Shown here one piece after another: positions 29,801-37,260 of a stretch of 64,000 nucleotides of DNA. The translations under genes were made by a program, and so were the position numbers. Positions within the stretch are counted from its first letter, which is position 1. Every line of letters starts with the position of its first letter. Source of the DNA: Sphingomonas sp. SRS2 (lineage in GTDB: Bacteria; Pseudomonadota; Alphaproteobacteria; Sphingomonadales; Sphingomonadaceae); NCBI RefSeq assembly GCF_000971055.1, contig NZ_LARW01000108.1, forward strand, positions 58,409 through 122,408, written 5' to 3'. Under the pieces are notes generated by a model. The model was not told where the DNA came from. It ran no database searches and saw only the letters and a list, made by a program, of their open reading frames with translations.

Positions 29801-29900
29801 CGGAAGACCCGTCGGCGGTATAATAATTGTCCTTGAAGTCATCCTTGGCGAAGTAGTTCGCAGCGCCGGATGCGGAACGGACGGAGGCGACCGAGAGCAT
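26841..29900 (-). CDS. MOBF-family conjugative relaxase-helicase (TraA/TrwC type)
   Basis: The 1019-residue protein combines a relaxase and a helicase. Tyrosines at 26-27 (DNYYTAD) are candidate nicking residues. The metal-binding three-histidine motif is HDTSRALDPQAHIHA (His148, His159, His161). A RecD2-like helicase follows with Walker A GVAGAGKST (488-496), MLVVDETSM and LVGDRQQLSS. Near the C-terminus is a UvrD_C_2-like QGITTDKAI segment. It nicks oriT, stays bound to the strand and unwinds it for export. It lies three bases after the coupling-protein gene. All key motifs are intact. Confidence 0.93.
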   Translation of the reverse strand: MLSVASVRSASGAANYFAKDDFKDNYYTADGSSEVSMWAGEGADALGLQGEISKDAFEGILNGILPDGEGVAQVENRRAGVDLTFSMPKSASVMAYIAGDKRVLDANMAAVRKTMAWVEKNLAEGRKDVEGRKVPVQTGNLVYALFQHDTSRALDPQAHIHAVIANLTKMPDGKWQALHADKIWSSNTTIGSIYHAFLRDGLEKLGYQIDAKGKHGTFEISGVPKAVLEAFSQRREQILEKAAELGIVSPKGRLAVTANTRDPKLNVEDRDGLQKDWIDKAAALGFDGKGLVASAVARAGHSLADSKLERGFRAVSDAISGAREKIGTFLRPHDPLVDSALARVTQSPAEARTQLAVASAVRILSEREAAFNVNLVSKMALDLGLKGVTIDTVERRIAQMVENRQLIPGAVRDGDKGIRMVTTQEALRTEESILKAVEAGRGKASPIIAASDAPARLQAAATRDLNPGQLAAATLIVSSADRTVTVQGVAGAGKSTMLEAVARVAEAEGRDVTGLAFQNKMVADLAADAGIKSQTIASFALANERYISERDTPRYDAARAKFGGTMLVVDETSMVSSSDMLKLHKISEALGVDKLVLVGDRQQLSSIDAGKSFAMIQAGGGTMARMDENIRQRTDTLRTVAALANIGKAGEAMKVLGDNVVESMNPADAAAEMWLGLSSDDREATAVFASGRASRAIINQRIQDGLATEGSVKGEGIHLTVFERVNLTREELRYASSYRPGQTLDVGRGGAQDVGLERGRYDVTKVLPNGKVELSDGRRKIRFDPQKLSPTEKRDRLELTEKKDLHLREGDKIRWTANDKDRGLHNSALARVLTVDANGVTVETAGRERLTLDLGDPMLSRLDLAYSLNMHMAQGITTDKAITVMSSHERNLSNQRLFNVGVTRVRDELTMVVDDKEKLARQLDMNPGNKTSALETLGRLDIDGKKGPKIPEKFDPGPIDGVDLSNLPDFPTDLPPLPDGPARPAEPAKVDDLKKPPDLKPDRGDILPPLPERSLGLDL

Positions 29901-29903
29901 GGG

Positions 29904-32207
29904 CTAGATCCCCATGTCCATGCTGTCGTCCTCGCGTCCGGGGGCGAAGGCCTGGCGCAGTTCGACAAGGGTCTGATCCTCGACCTGGGGCGCGCGCTGG
30001 GCGTCGCGGCCGTCGCGCCGATCATCACGATCGCGCGCGGCCATCGTCTGCTCCTCGCCATTGCTGCGCGACGCCTGCGCCTTGTCGGCGGCGTGAGTGG
30101 CCGGGGACGATTGTTCATCGGACGTGTCGCTGCGCTGGGATGCCCGGCGAGCGGTCTCCTGATTCTCCTCTTCGACCGGATCGGACAGGATCCGCGCCGC
30201 CATCTCCTTCGCGACGTTGGTGACTTCCACCACCTCTTCCACGATCTGCTGCGCGCCATCACGCCCGCCTGCTTCGCCGCCGTCCCCGCCAAAGACTTCC
30301 TCTCCGCGCCTAGACCGGACGGGCTGCAGATTGGGCCGCGGAATGAAGCCCTCGGCGACCTGGGGATAGTCTTTCCATTCGAGCAATATGGGGGCCGCAG
30401 GGAAGCCGTCGGGGAATTTCACGAAGCCGTGCATCGACGGCAGGTTCGTGATGTCGTCGGCGATGACGAGGGGCTCGACCTGCTTGCGCGGGGTCAGGGT
30501 CGAGGCGTCGCGGGTGTTGTTGTAGCCATAGCTATACGCCTCATCCATCTGGCGCACTTCGCGGTTGCCGATATAGCGCGCGCATTGCTCGGCGGTGTCG
30601 AGATCGGCGGTCGCGAGAATCAGCTTGGAGCGGGCGAGTGATGCCAGGTTGCGGGCACCCTGTTCGCCGTAAACCTCGACCAGTTTTTCGAAGCTGTGGA
30701 TCCCGAGGATCATCGCGCCGCCGAAGGCGCGAGCGGTCTGCAGGCCGTTCTCGATCGCGGGCAGTTTATGGAGTGCGCCGAGCTCGTCGAACATGAACCA
30801 GGTGCGGAGCGAGCGGGTGCGCGGCATGGTCATGAGGCGGTTGATGCAGAGGTCCATCCACAGCGTCAGCAGCGCCCGGTTCATCGCCAGATCGACATAG
30901 TTGGAGGTGATGAACAGGATGCTGCCCGGCTTCTTGTCGCGGGTGATCCAGTCGCGGATCGAGAAGGGCTCGCCGTCGTCGGGCAGGAAGCGGAGAACCT
31001 GCGCGTTGGTGTTGAACACGGCGCGGATCGATTCCGCCATGCGGGCGGCTTCAGGGGCTGTCAGCGGGTCGGCGATGGTGTTGGCGAGGAAGCGGTGGAC
31101 GCGCTTCAGATCGGCGGTCATCAGATTCTCTGACAGCGCCAGATTGGTGGTCTGCCCGCGCTCCTGGAGGCGGATGCACATCTCGATGAACAGGGTCCGC
31201 GCGGCGAGCGCCCAGAAGGGTTCGGACGATCCGCCATCGGACGGGATCAGGGCAGCGGCGGCGGCAGTAAATTCGCTATGGGTGCGGCAGTCGTTGAAGA
31301 TCGACCAGGCCGGGCATCGCAGGTCCATGGGATTGAGGATCGTATCGCGCGCCGGGTCGTAAAAGGCTTCGACATAGGCGCCCGTGAGATCGAAGATGAC
31401 GGCGGTGTCCTGGCGGTCGCGCATCTGCCGGACTAGGCTGCGCAGCTCGGTGGTCTTGCCCGAGCCGGTGGTCCCGATCAGCATCGTGTGCGACTGCTCC
31501 ATCCGGTGCGGATAGGGGATGCCGGCGAGCGTGTAGGGATGATGGATGCCGGCCGCTTTGCGCTCAGCGAATGGGAGCTGCAGAACCTTGGCCGGTGACA
31601 TGCCGGGGAAGTGCTGGCGGGCTTCCTCTTCGTACTTGGCGAAATTGTGCTGGCTGACCTCGGAATAGAGAATGTCGCGTGTCACCAGCATCGCCCCGCG
31701 CTCATGCCGTTCCTGCAGGATGCGCCTGCCCCGGCCCCGGGAGATATCGACGAACCAGATCGACAGCGGGATGGTCAGGAAAACCGAAACGAGGAAGGCG
31801 CCGAGCAGCGCGCGCATGGCGACGGACCAGGCCTGCTGGACCTCGGGAATCTGTTGGACGACAGCCATGACCGTCCGAAGGATCTCGCCGCTGGGCAGAG
31901 TGACGTTGACGCGCTTGTTGGGATCGAGAGCGATCCAGTCCCAGAGCATCGCGTAGAGTTTCATGCAGACGAGCTGGAAACCATGCTCGTCGAGCTTCAG
32001 CGAGAGGATGATGAACCACGCCGCCAGGAAGACGAAGAACCAGACGATGACGGGGAGTTTCGCGCCCGAAAACCACATCAGCATCTCATGGGTGAGAAGC
32101 TGGCTGCCGCGGGTGAAATTGCCCGAGTTGCGCTGGACCTGACCGCGCGCCGAATGGTGGGTCAGCGGAATGTTCTGCCCGTTCGAGCGGATGTCCTTAC
32201 GCGCCAT
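29904..32207 (-). CDS. Type IV secretion coupling protein (TraD/VirD4-like)
   Basis: From ATG 32207 the protein has 767 residues. Two membrane helices lie at about 51-71 and 134-153, followed by the cytoplasmic ATPase with Walker A LIGTTGSGKTTEL (245-252), a Walker B-like VIFDLTGAYVE and the later MFDELGALHKLP. The C-terminal 120 residues are charged and probably disordered. These ATPases carry the relaxase-DNA complex to the secretion channel. It overlaps the RHH gene by 11 bases and precedes the relaxase, a standard DNA-processing operon. No mating-channel genes are in this window. Confidence 0.92.
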   Translation of the reverse strand: MARKDIRSNGQNIPLTHHSARGQVQRNSGNFTRGSQLLTHEMLMWFSGAKLPVIVWFFVFLAAWFIILSLKLDEHGFQLVCMKLYAMLWDWIALDPNKRVNVTLPSGEILRTVMAVVQQIPEVQQAWSVAMRALLGAFLVSVFLTIPLSIWFVDISRGRGRRILQERHERGAMLVTRDILYSEVSQHNFAKYEEEARQHFPGMSPAKVLQLPFAERKAAGIHHPYTLAGIPYPHRMEQSHTMLIGTTGSGKTTELRSLVRQMRDRQDTAVIFDLTGAYVEAFYDPARDTILNPMDLRCPAWSIFNDCRTHSEFTAAAAALIPSDGGSSEPFWALAARTLFIEMCIRLQERGQTTNLALSENLMTADLKRVHRFLANTIADPLTAPEAARMAESIRAVFNTNAQVLRFLPDDGEPFSIRDWITRDKKPGSILFITSNYVDLAMNRALLTLWMDLCINRLMTMPRTRSLRTWFMFDELGALHKLPAIENGLQTARAFGGAMILGIHSFEKLVEVYGEQGARNLASLARSKLILATADLDTAEQCARYIGNREVRQMDEAYSYGYNNTRDASTLTPRKQVEPLVIADDITNLPSMHGFVKFPDGFPAAPILLEWKDYPQVAEGFIPRPNLQPVRSRRGEEVFGGDGGEAGGRDGAQQIVEEVVEVTNVAKEMAARILSDPVEEENQETARRASQRSDTSDEQSSPATHAADKAQASRSNGEEQTMAARDRDDRRDGRDAQRAPQVEDQTLVELRQAFAPGREDDSMDMGI

Positions 32208-32487
32208 GATATTGCACCAGGCGCTTGTCGGTTTCGGCGATGATCCGGTCACGAAACTCGGGGAATTGCTCGCGGATGATGATGTCGAGCGCGAGTTGCT
32301 GGAACTCGCTGATCCGCGCCAATCGGCGCTGGCTGGCGGTGATGAGATCGGCCGAAGTCAGGAAGGCATCGACGGCGCTCCTGATAAGTTCGGATGGGCT
32401 ACAATCGCGCTCGGCCGCGATAGCGACGACACGATTGAAGTTCTCACGATCGAGCCGGACCGTGCAATGCTTGAAAGCGGTGGTCAA
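32197..32487 (-). CDS. Ribbon-helix-helix-like relaxosome accessory protein
   Basis: The 96-residue protein begins FKHCTVRLDRENFNRVV, then AAERDCSPSELIRSAVDAFL, the strand-helix-helix pattern of CopG/TraY-type DNA-binding proteins. I chose the TTG start at 32487 because AGGAGG lies six bases upstream. It heads the operon with the coupling protein and relaxase and borders the candidate oriT, so it is likely the accessory protein that binds oriT and represses its own promoter. Confidence 0.7.
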   Translation of the reverse strand: MTTAFKHCTVRLDRENFNRVVAIAAERDCSPSELIRSAVDAFLTSADLITASQRRLARISEFQQLALDIIIREQFPEFRDRIIAETDKRLVQYHGA

Positions 32488-32491
32488 ACCA

Positions 32492-32509
32492 AGCCTCCTA
32501 GCAGGGAGG
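32492..32509 (-). promoter_or_regulatory. Hairpin over the ribosome-binding site of the transfer operon
   Basis: GCCTCC-TAGCAG pairs with GGAGGC to make a six-base perfect stem with a six-base loop. On the coding strand one arm contains the AGGAGG ribosome-binding site of the RHH gene. The hairpin would mask the site, giving low basal translation of the transfer genes. Confidence 0.5.
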
Positions 32510-32639
32510 CTGGCGGGATCTCAAAAAGTGATCCGCTTATAGCGTGGGTCGGGCTGCGGGGCAAGAAAATCCGAGAAGGCGAAAACGGCGTGTTCGCTTG
32601 TGGCACGCTCAAGTCTTTGGAATTGCTAGATATTAGAGT

Positions 32640-33212
32640 CAGCCGAAACGTGTCCCACAACGTGCCACAGGTCATTTAGTCGGTAACTATTTGTAAAATA
32701 GCGGAAAAGACATGCACGCCAGTGCGTAAGGTGTGCTCCCAATCCTCAGAGATTGATCCTCTACCCTGGGTCGTCTGCTGGCGTTTCTGGACGAGGGTCG
32801 TTTCCGGGCCCGGCGGGGCTCAAAGCCGCCCTGCGGGCGGAACCGGCCGAAGGTCCGGCGATGCCTCAGCATCGTTGGAATGCCGGTGGCGGCCGAATGA
32901 TTCCGGGTTCGACCGGGCAGGATGCGAGCGAAGCGATACCATCCCAGCGCGCTTGGGGCGACGACCCAGCGCGCCCATCGACGGTGGCCCTGGCCACCGT
33001 CGGACGGCAGGGGATCGTTACCCACCGGGCGGAGACAACGCGCCAGCGTTGGCTCCGTGAGATTGGTCGGCGGCGGCCCGAAGGGGCGTCGGCGGCCTAG
33101 CGAATAGAGCCCCGGTCGGCGGGCCGAAGGACCGCCGAGCCGCCAAGCTCAACTGCATCTTCCGGCCAACCAGATCAGCGGCTATAGTGTCAGCGTTCAT
33201 AGCCCGATCAGC
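32640..33212. other. Candidate oriT region
   Basis: This stretch without a convincing gene separates the leftward RHH-coupling protein-relaxase operon from a rightward TraC-like gene, the layout seen around oriT on rhizobial plasmids. It contains an 11-bp perfect inverted repeat with a two-base loop at 32979-33002 (CGACGGTGGCC and its complement), a short direct repeat around CGTGTCCCACA/CGTGCCACA near 32649-32670, and an AT-rich patch at 32685-32705. No nic consensus could be assigned. Confidence 0.45.
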
Positions 33213-33230
33213 GTGAACCAAGAGGCCCCT

Positions 33231-33449
33231 ATGGCACGCACATTGGAACAGGAAAGAGCGGCGCTCGAAGAGGACGCACGCAAGCTGGAAGAACGTCGAA
33301 AGAAGCTACTGGAGAAAGAGCGAGAGCAGGCGATTGCGACCGTCGACAAGTCGGGGCTGCTGACGCTCGAAGCCAAGCGACTTGGCGGCCTGATCGAGCG
33401 GATCAGGAAGCTGGGAATCGAAGAAGTCGAGAAGCGACTGGCGGCTTGA
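33231..33449 (+). CDS. Small coiled-coil protein resembling TraC-type accessory factors
   Basis: The 72-residue protein from ATG 33231 is a charged coiled coil at its N-terminus (EQERAALEEDARKLEERRKK) followed by IATVDKSGLLTLEAKRLGGL. That pattern recalls the small TraC/TraD proteins flanking oriT in rhizobial transfer regions. It is transcribed away from oriT. A role in relaxosome assembly is inferred from position and composition. Confidence 0.6.
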   Translation: MARTLEQERAALEEDARKLEERRKKLLEKEREQAIATVDKSGLLTLEAKRLGGLIERIRKLGIEEVEKRLAA

Positions 33450-33478
33450 GGGTCCCGCCGCGACGAATGTCGCGGCAC

Positions 33479-33509
33479 GGGCATGAGGGGCTCGATGCCC
33501 CTCATGCCC
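33479..33509 (+). terminator. 13-bp perfect hairpin after the TraC-like gene
   Basis: GGGCATGAGGGGC and its exact complement flank a five-base loop (TCGAT), 30 bases after the stop. There is no T-run on the plus strand, so termination may be Rho-assisted. Confidence 0.6.
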
Positions 33510-33524
33510 GTAGTCCCAGGCAGC

Positions 33525-33556
33525 AAAAAAGGGGAGAGGCGCGAGGCCCCTCCCCT
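33525..33556 (-). terminator. Rho-independent terminator of the 33563-33787 gene
   Basis: On the minus strand AGGGGAGGGGC-loop-GCCTCTCCCCT (one mismatch) is followed by six Ts. It lies just after the stop codon at 33563. Confidence 0.85.
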
Positions 33557-33562
33557 GTCGTT

Positions 33563-33787
33563 TCAGATCTCGTCGTCCATCTTGCCGGGAACCGTGTGGA
33601 CCACCCGGTCGATGAGCTGGGCCGGCAGTGCGCCATAGTCGCCTTCGTCGATTGTGATGTAGCCGATTTCCTCGTCCTCGATGACATGCTGGTCGAAGAA
33701 GCTGTGGAGTGCGCGGCGTTCGGCGCATGCGACGGCGGCGAGGTAAGCGGCGGTGTCGTATCCGGCGTTGGTCGAAGTGATCTGCAT
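33563..33787 (-). CDS. Small acidic protein of unknown function
   Basis: The 74-residue acidic protein has no domain I recognise. It contains VIEDEEIGYITIDEGDYGALP, suggesting a compact alpha/beta fold. It is a single-gene unit: repeat element A lies upstream and a strong terminator downstream. A small backbone gene, role unknown. Confidence 0.6.
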   Translation of the reverse strand: MQITSTNAGYDTAAYLAAVACAERRALHSFFDQHVIEDEEIGYITIDEGDYGALPAQLIDRVVHTVPGKMDDEI

Positions 33788-33825
33788 GTGAGCCTCCTGC
33801 TGTCTTGAATGACAGAGGATTGGCC

Positions 33826-33990
33826 GTCGTTGAGGGTGGCGCCGGGTCAGGGACGCGGGCGCAGCCCGCGCCGCGAAGCGGGGAGTGGGGGTGCCGATTT
33901 TGTCGTGGTTGGAGTGGAGCGAAGCGGAGCGGAGGCCACGGCAAAATTGGGGGCACCGCTCATCCTTGACGCGGCGTCGCCCTCAACGAC
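33826..33990 (-). repeat. Covarying intergenic element, copy A
   Basis: The outer arms (GTCGTTGAGGGTGGCGCC and CGTCGCCCTCAACGAC) pair. Inside are conserved blocks shared with copies B and C: CCGCGAAGCGGGG, GCCGATTTT, AAAATTGGGGG and ACCGCTCATCCTTG. An inner stem pairs GTCGTGG with CCACGGC. The copy begins 39 bases upstream of the 33787 start, in its presumed 5' leader. Confidence 0.75.
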
Positions 33991-34038
33991 ATCCTGGGAA
34001 GTCTGTGAGAGATTTTATTCCTCTGAGGGTGGGGGTGG

Positions 34039-34209
34039 TTACCCGGCCGCCAGGCTCTGGCGCAGCAGGGTTTCGAGATGCTCGGCGGCGCGTTGGTGGA
34101 GCACGCTACTGTCGCTTGTCAACTTCTCACCCGAGGGCATCCGGCCGCTTTCGACCGAATCCCTCAGCAGGTTGATGGCCGCGCGAAATGCGATCTCGTC
34201 TTCGCTCAT
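34039..34209 (-). CDS. Small helical protein of unknown function
   Basis: The 56-residue protein from ATG 34209 (MSEDEIAFRAAINLLRDSVE) is predicted helical. Its start overlaps the upstream gene stop (ATGA). It is the last gene of a three-gene operon. No family is recognised. Confidence 0.55.
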   Translation of the reverse strand: MSEDEIAFRAAINLLRDSVESGRMPSGEKLTSDSSVLHQRAAEHLETLLRQSLAAG

Positions 34210-34394
34210 GCTGCTCTCTCTGGTTGGTGCGCATCGCAATCACTAGCGCATTGGAATTGATCGCGTAACCGGCGGCAAGCGATCTGCCCGTCAAAGGCGA
34301 AAGGGGTCGCCAGCGAACCGACGCCCCAGTCCCGGCCGTCACCCATCACGAAACGCGGTGGAGCCAGGCCCATCCCAGTAGGCTCGTCATTCAT
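34206..34394 (-). CDS. Small protein of unknown function
   Basis: The 62-residue protein (MNDEPTGMGLAPPRFVMGDG) overlaps its upstream neighbour by eight bases and its downstream neighbour by four. The overlaps at both ends support translation. No domain is recognised. Confidence 0.5.
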   Translation of the reverse strand: MNDEPTGMGLAPPRFVMGDGRDWGVGSLATPFAFDGQIACRRLRDQFQCASDCDAHQPERAA

Positions 34395-34557
34395 AAACGC
34401 CCAGGGCGGTGAGGCGCTCCGTTTCGAGGTAGGAGATGATCTCGTAGTCGTCGCTTTTCCAATGATAGTCGCCGTTGGAGATGTCGCCCAAAGTGGCCCA
34501 GCTGCCGTCGGGCCAGAGCGCGAAATCGTCGCAGCAGCGTGTTGATTCGATGGTCAT
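34387..34557 (-). CDS. Small acidic aromatic protein of unknown function
   Basis: The 56-residue protein from ATG 34557 has GGAGG five bases upstream, which favours this start over ATG 34569. It contains WPDGSWATLGDISNGDYHWK and YEIISYLETERL. First gene of a three-gene operon whose leader carries repeat copy B. Function unknown. Confidence 0.55.
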   Translation of the reverse strand: MTIESTRCCDDFALWPDGSWATLGDISNGDYHWKSDDYEIISYLETERLTALGVYE

Positions 34558-34590
34558 TATATCCTCCATTCATAAGGGACTGGTGCCGGG

Positions 34591-34743
34591 TCATGCGCGG
34601 CGCGTCCGGGGCAAGGACCGCACGCTTGCGGGCGGCCGCCCGGCGGGGAGCGGGGGAGCCGATTTTGCCGTGTGCGAGCGTAGCGAGGCGACGGTCAAAA
34701 TTGGGGGAACCGCTCATCCTTGCGCCGGACGCGGGGCGCATGA
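34591..34743 (-). repeat. Covarying intergenic element, copy B
   Basis: The outer arms TCATGCGC..CGCGTCCGG.GCAAGGA pair almost perfectly with their counterparts ending at 34743, although their sequence differs from copies A and C. Conserved inner blocks GCCGATTTT, CAAAATTGGGGG and ACCGCTCATCCTTG are shared. The inner stem is GCCGT/ACGGT. The copy is 34 bases upstream of ATG 34557. Confidence 0.78.
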
Positions 34744-34765
34744 CATCATCGGAAGACTGTGGAAG

Positions 34766-35344
34766 CTAAGCCCATTCCAGCCGGGACGTTTCGTCGGAAT
34801 CGGCCGTGGCGAGAAGCCGGTCGAGCCGCTCGACATAATCGGTGAGGCCCTCGGCCGCGATGCGACGTTTTATGGCGGGATTGGCGAGACGCTTACGCAT
34901 CGCGGCGATGCCGATTTCACCGATGCTGTCGGGATGAAGCCCGAGGCTTTCGAGCAGCGCGAACGCGTTGCCGGAAGCGAGGTCGAGCTCGACGCCGAGA
35001 TCCGACGTGAGCGCGACGCGCATGTTAATCGTGCCGGCGCCTTCGTCGTGGTGGATGCTGACGCGGCGGACACGAAACTGCGCCTCTTCGACGACGCTGA
35101 TCACCGCAGTGTCGAAGTCGAAGACGCGCGTCACGCTGGCGAGCGCCAGCGGGCAGACGCGTGCCTCGAAACTGTAGGACAGGAACGCGTCGTCGGCCGC
35201 CTCCGGGGCGAGCAGGACGGTGTTGGTACGGATGCTCTCCGCGCGCAGGAACGCCCGAAAGGCCGCGAGCTGGCGGGCGGTGATGACGGCGACCGGACCT
35301 TGGTGATTGTCGGCGTCGGTGGCGATGCGAAACACGATGGACAT
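34766..35344 (-). CDS. Conserved backbone protein of unknown function
   Basis: The 192-residue protein starts at ATG 35344 behind GGGAGGACGAG. It is mixed alpha/beta (MSIVFRIATDADNH, then FDFDTAVISVVEEAQFRVRR) with a helical C-terminus rich in Arg and Ala. No catalytic motif is obvious. A polypurine leader precedes it. A longer reading through 35491 exists but lacks a ribosome-binding site. Confidence 0.6.
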   Translation of the reverse strand: MSIVFRIATDADNHQGPVAVITARQLAAFRAFLRAESIRTNTVLLAPEAADDAFLSYSFEARVCPLALASVTRVFDFDTAVISVVEEAQFRVRRVSIHHDEGAGTINMRVALTSDLGVELDLASGNAFALLESLGLHPDSIGEIGIAAMRKRLANPAIKRRIAAEGLTDYVERLDRLLATADSDETSRLEWA

Positions 35345-35398
35345 CTCGTCCTCCCTCGTTGAACCGCCTGGCCGCTCCCCCTCCCCTTTTGGCGCGGT
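35345..35398 (-). promoter_or_regulatory. Polypurine 5' leader
   Basis: On the minus strand AAAAGGGGAGGGGGAGC lies about 35 bases upstream of the GGGAGG site of the 35344 gene. The same tract recurs before four other minus-strand genes in this window. Confidence 0.45.
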
Positions 35399-35492
35399 AC
35401 AGATGGCGCACCCGAGAGGTGCGAACTCGACCGGAACGGTCAGGCCTCGCGGCGCGATGGGGCTCGACGCCCCTGAGCGCCGCATTTCCAAC

Positions 35493-35534
35493 GCAAGAAA
35501 AGTAGAGAGGCCCCGGCCTGAGCCGGAGCCTCTC
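35493..35534 (-). terminator. Rho-independent terminator of the DUF2493 gene
   Basis: On the minus strand the arms GAGAGGCTCCGGC and GCCGGGGCCTCTC (one mismatch) flank TCAG, followed by TACTTTTCTTG. It starts nine bases after the stop at 35543. Confidence 0.85.
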
Positions 35535-35542
35535 CGAAGGGC

Positions 35543-36517
35543 TCACGCCCGCCGTTCGATCCGTTGCTGCGAGAGCTTGACGATGTGCAGCGGAACCCCG
35601 GCTTGCCGCAGCTTCTGAGCGAGGTTCATCTGGATGCCCGAGCCTTCGCAGATGACCGCTTCGACCGGCTTGAGACCAAGGATGCGGTCGTTTCGGACGA
35701 AGGCTGCCCGGTTGCCCTGGCTGCGGTCGAGGCGGAACTGGATGACCTTCACACCGCGCGACGCTGCCCAAGCGTGGGCGACGGCATCGCAACCTTTCGA
35801 CTGTGCGGTGGTGGCGAGGATCATCTCGGGGATGCGGGCCTTGATGGTGTCGAGACCGTTCCAGAGCAGGTCGCCATCCTCCCAGGCCTGACCGCCGGAG
35901 AAGGCGACGACGGGACCCTCGGGCGCGAACTGCTCGCGACGCTCCCGGGCGCGGGAGGCGAGATAGTCGCGGGCGTCGATCATAGAGGCGTTGAGCGCGC
36001 TCGACACCCGGCTGCCACGCACCGGCGAGAAGGGCTTGCCGGTCTCGACGCGGTACATTTCGGCGGCATGGTCGCGCATGCACTCCATTGCCTCGCGGCA
36101 CCCCTGCAGCGTCTGGCAGAGGAGCTGAGTGTCCTCCAACTCGGTCGCGTAGATCTCCGACGGGTCATAGGCGCGGGCGAGTTCGCCCAGCTTCTTGGCG
36201 GCGTCGTCCTCGCGGCCTTCGATTCGCTTGGCGACGACGTGGAAGCTGTTGGCGAAACCCCAGACGAGATCGGTCGCAAACGGCTCCATGCGCGTGTCGC
36301 GCAGCACGTCGAACATGGTCTGCATCATAATCTCGACCGCGGCCCGCACCTGCTCCGGATCGGGCATGTCGAGCGCTTCCGGCGCATCGACGATGCTGAG
36401 CTTCGCCATCTCGCTATGCTCGATGAATGCGCCCTCGTAGGTTTCGGTCAGATCCTCGTTCACGCGCGCTGCCGCGATGTGGCTGGCAAGATCGGCGAAG
36501 TTGTTGAAAGAAGTCAT
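35543..36517 (-). CDS. DUF2493 (cpYpsA/SLOG-like) protein
   Basis: The 324-residue protein has a helical N-terminal 190 residues and a Rossmann-like C-terminal domain (VVAFSGGQ, then ATTAQSKGCDAVAHAWAA, then EAVICEGSGIQMNLAQKL), matching DUF2493 and the cpYpsA branch of the SLOG superfamily. SLOG domains bind nucleotides or nucleotide-derived ligands. It is common on sphingomonad plasmids and ICEs, where its role is unknown. It has its own terminator, and repeat copy C lies in its leader. Confidence 0.8.
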   Translation of the reverse strand: MTSFNNFADLASHIAAARVNEDLTETYEGAFIEHSEMAKLSIVDAPEALDMPDPEQVRAAVEIMMQTMFDVLRDTRMEPFATDLVWGFANSFHVVAKRIEGREDDAAKKLGELARAYDPSEIYATELEDTQLLCQTLQGCREAMECMRDHAAEMYRVETGKPFSPVRGSRVSSALNASMIDARDYLASRARERREQFAPEGPVVAFSGGQAWEDGDLLWNGLDTIKARIPEMILATTAQSKGCDAVAHAWAASRGVKVIQFRLDRSQGNRAAFVRNDRILGLKPVEAVICEGSGIQMNLAQKLRQAGVPLHIVKLSQQRIERRA

Positions 36518-36577
36518 TATAGCCTCCGAACAAGTCGATCTCTCATCCGGGATTGGATGAAAGATGAAATCTCATCG

Positions 36578-36745
36578 GATGAGCCGGCGGGCTTTTGTCA
36601 GGGACGCGGGGCTTGTCCCCGCGCCGCGAAGCGGGGCGTGGGGGAGCCGATTTTCCTGGGTCCGTAAGCGGAGCGAAGCGAAAGTGACGGGCCCATGAAA
36701 ATTGGGGGAACCGCGCATCCTTGCACAAAAGGCCAGAGGCTCATC
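36578..36745 (-). repeat. Covarying intergenic element, copy C
   Basis: The outer arms GATGAGCC..GGC.TTTTGT pair with ACAAAA.GCC...GGCTCATC, again with different sequence from A and B. Shared blocks are CCGCGAAGCGGGG, GAGCCGATTTT and AAAATTGGGGGAACCGC. The inner stem pairs TGGGTCCGT with ACGGGCCCA. It lies 61 bases upstream of the DUF2493 start. Confidence 0.78.
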
Positions 36746-37085
36746 AGACTATGGCGATGAAGCTTGTCTGATACCGAGATGTTAGAGAGAGAATTCGATT
36801 TGCCCCGGCCGCGCTGCGGGCGGGTTAACAGCAAATCGGCTCTAGCTGTTCTGGTCGGAAACGCTGGAGCATTCCCCCAAAGGGACCGTCAGGTGAGAAG
36901 TCGCAGATACGTATCGAGGTACGGTTCGTACCAAAGTGTCGATCACAGTTACCGCCGCTCGCATGCCCGAGCGAATCCTCGGTCTGTCTGTGTTATGGTC
37001 GGAGTCGCGACAAGTGCCATGGCGGCCGAGCCCGGGATCGTTCGGACAGACCACCTGTCGAAACCGCTGCGCCACGAGGTCAGTT
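36746..37085. other. Non-coding stretch before a small plus-strand operon
   Basis: About 340 bases with no convincing gene. It probably holds a divergent promoter region for the DUF2493 gene (leftward) and the 37086 operon (rightward). No clear repeat is seen beyond the end of copy C. Confidence 0.4.
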
Positions 37086-37259
37086 ATGAACGAGGAAATG
37101 ATCCGCGAGGCGGCGCGCGCGCTCGCAGCGAGGCTCAAGCACTTGTTGGATGAAAGCCTGGCAGGTGAGATCCGGCTGACCCGGGACGAGGCCGTGCTTG
37201 CGCAGGGTTTTGCGGAAAGCGTTGCGGACCTGCTGTCCCCCTCGAGCGGCGGAAAATAG
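37086..37259 (+). CDS. Small helical protein of unknown function
   Basis: The 57-residue protein begins MNEEMIREAARALAARLKHL behind GAGG. It is predicted all-helical. The next gene starts one base after its stop, so the two form an operon. No family is recognised. Confidence 0.55.
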   Translation: MNEEMIREAARALAARLKHLLDESLAGEIRLTRDEAVLAQGFAESVADLLSPSSGGK

Positions 37260-37260
37260 G

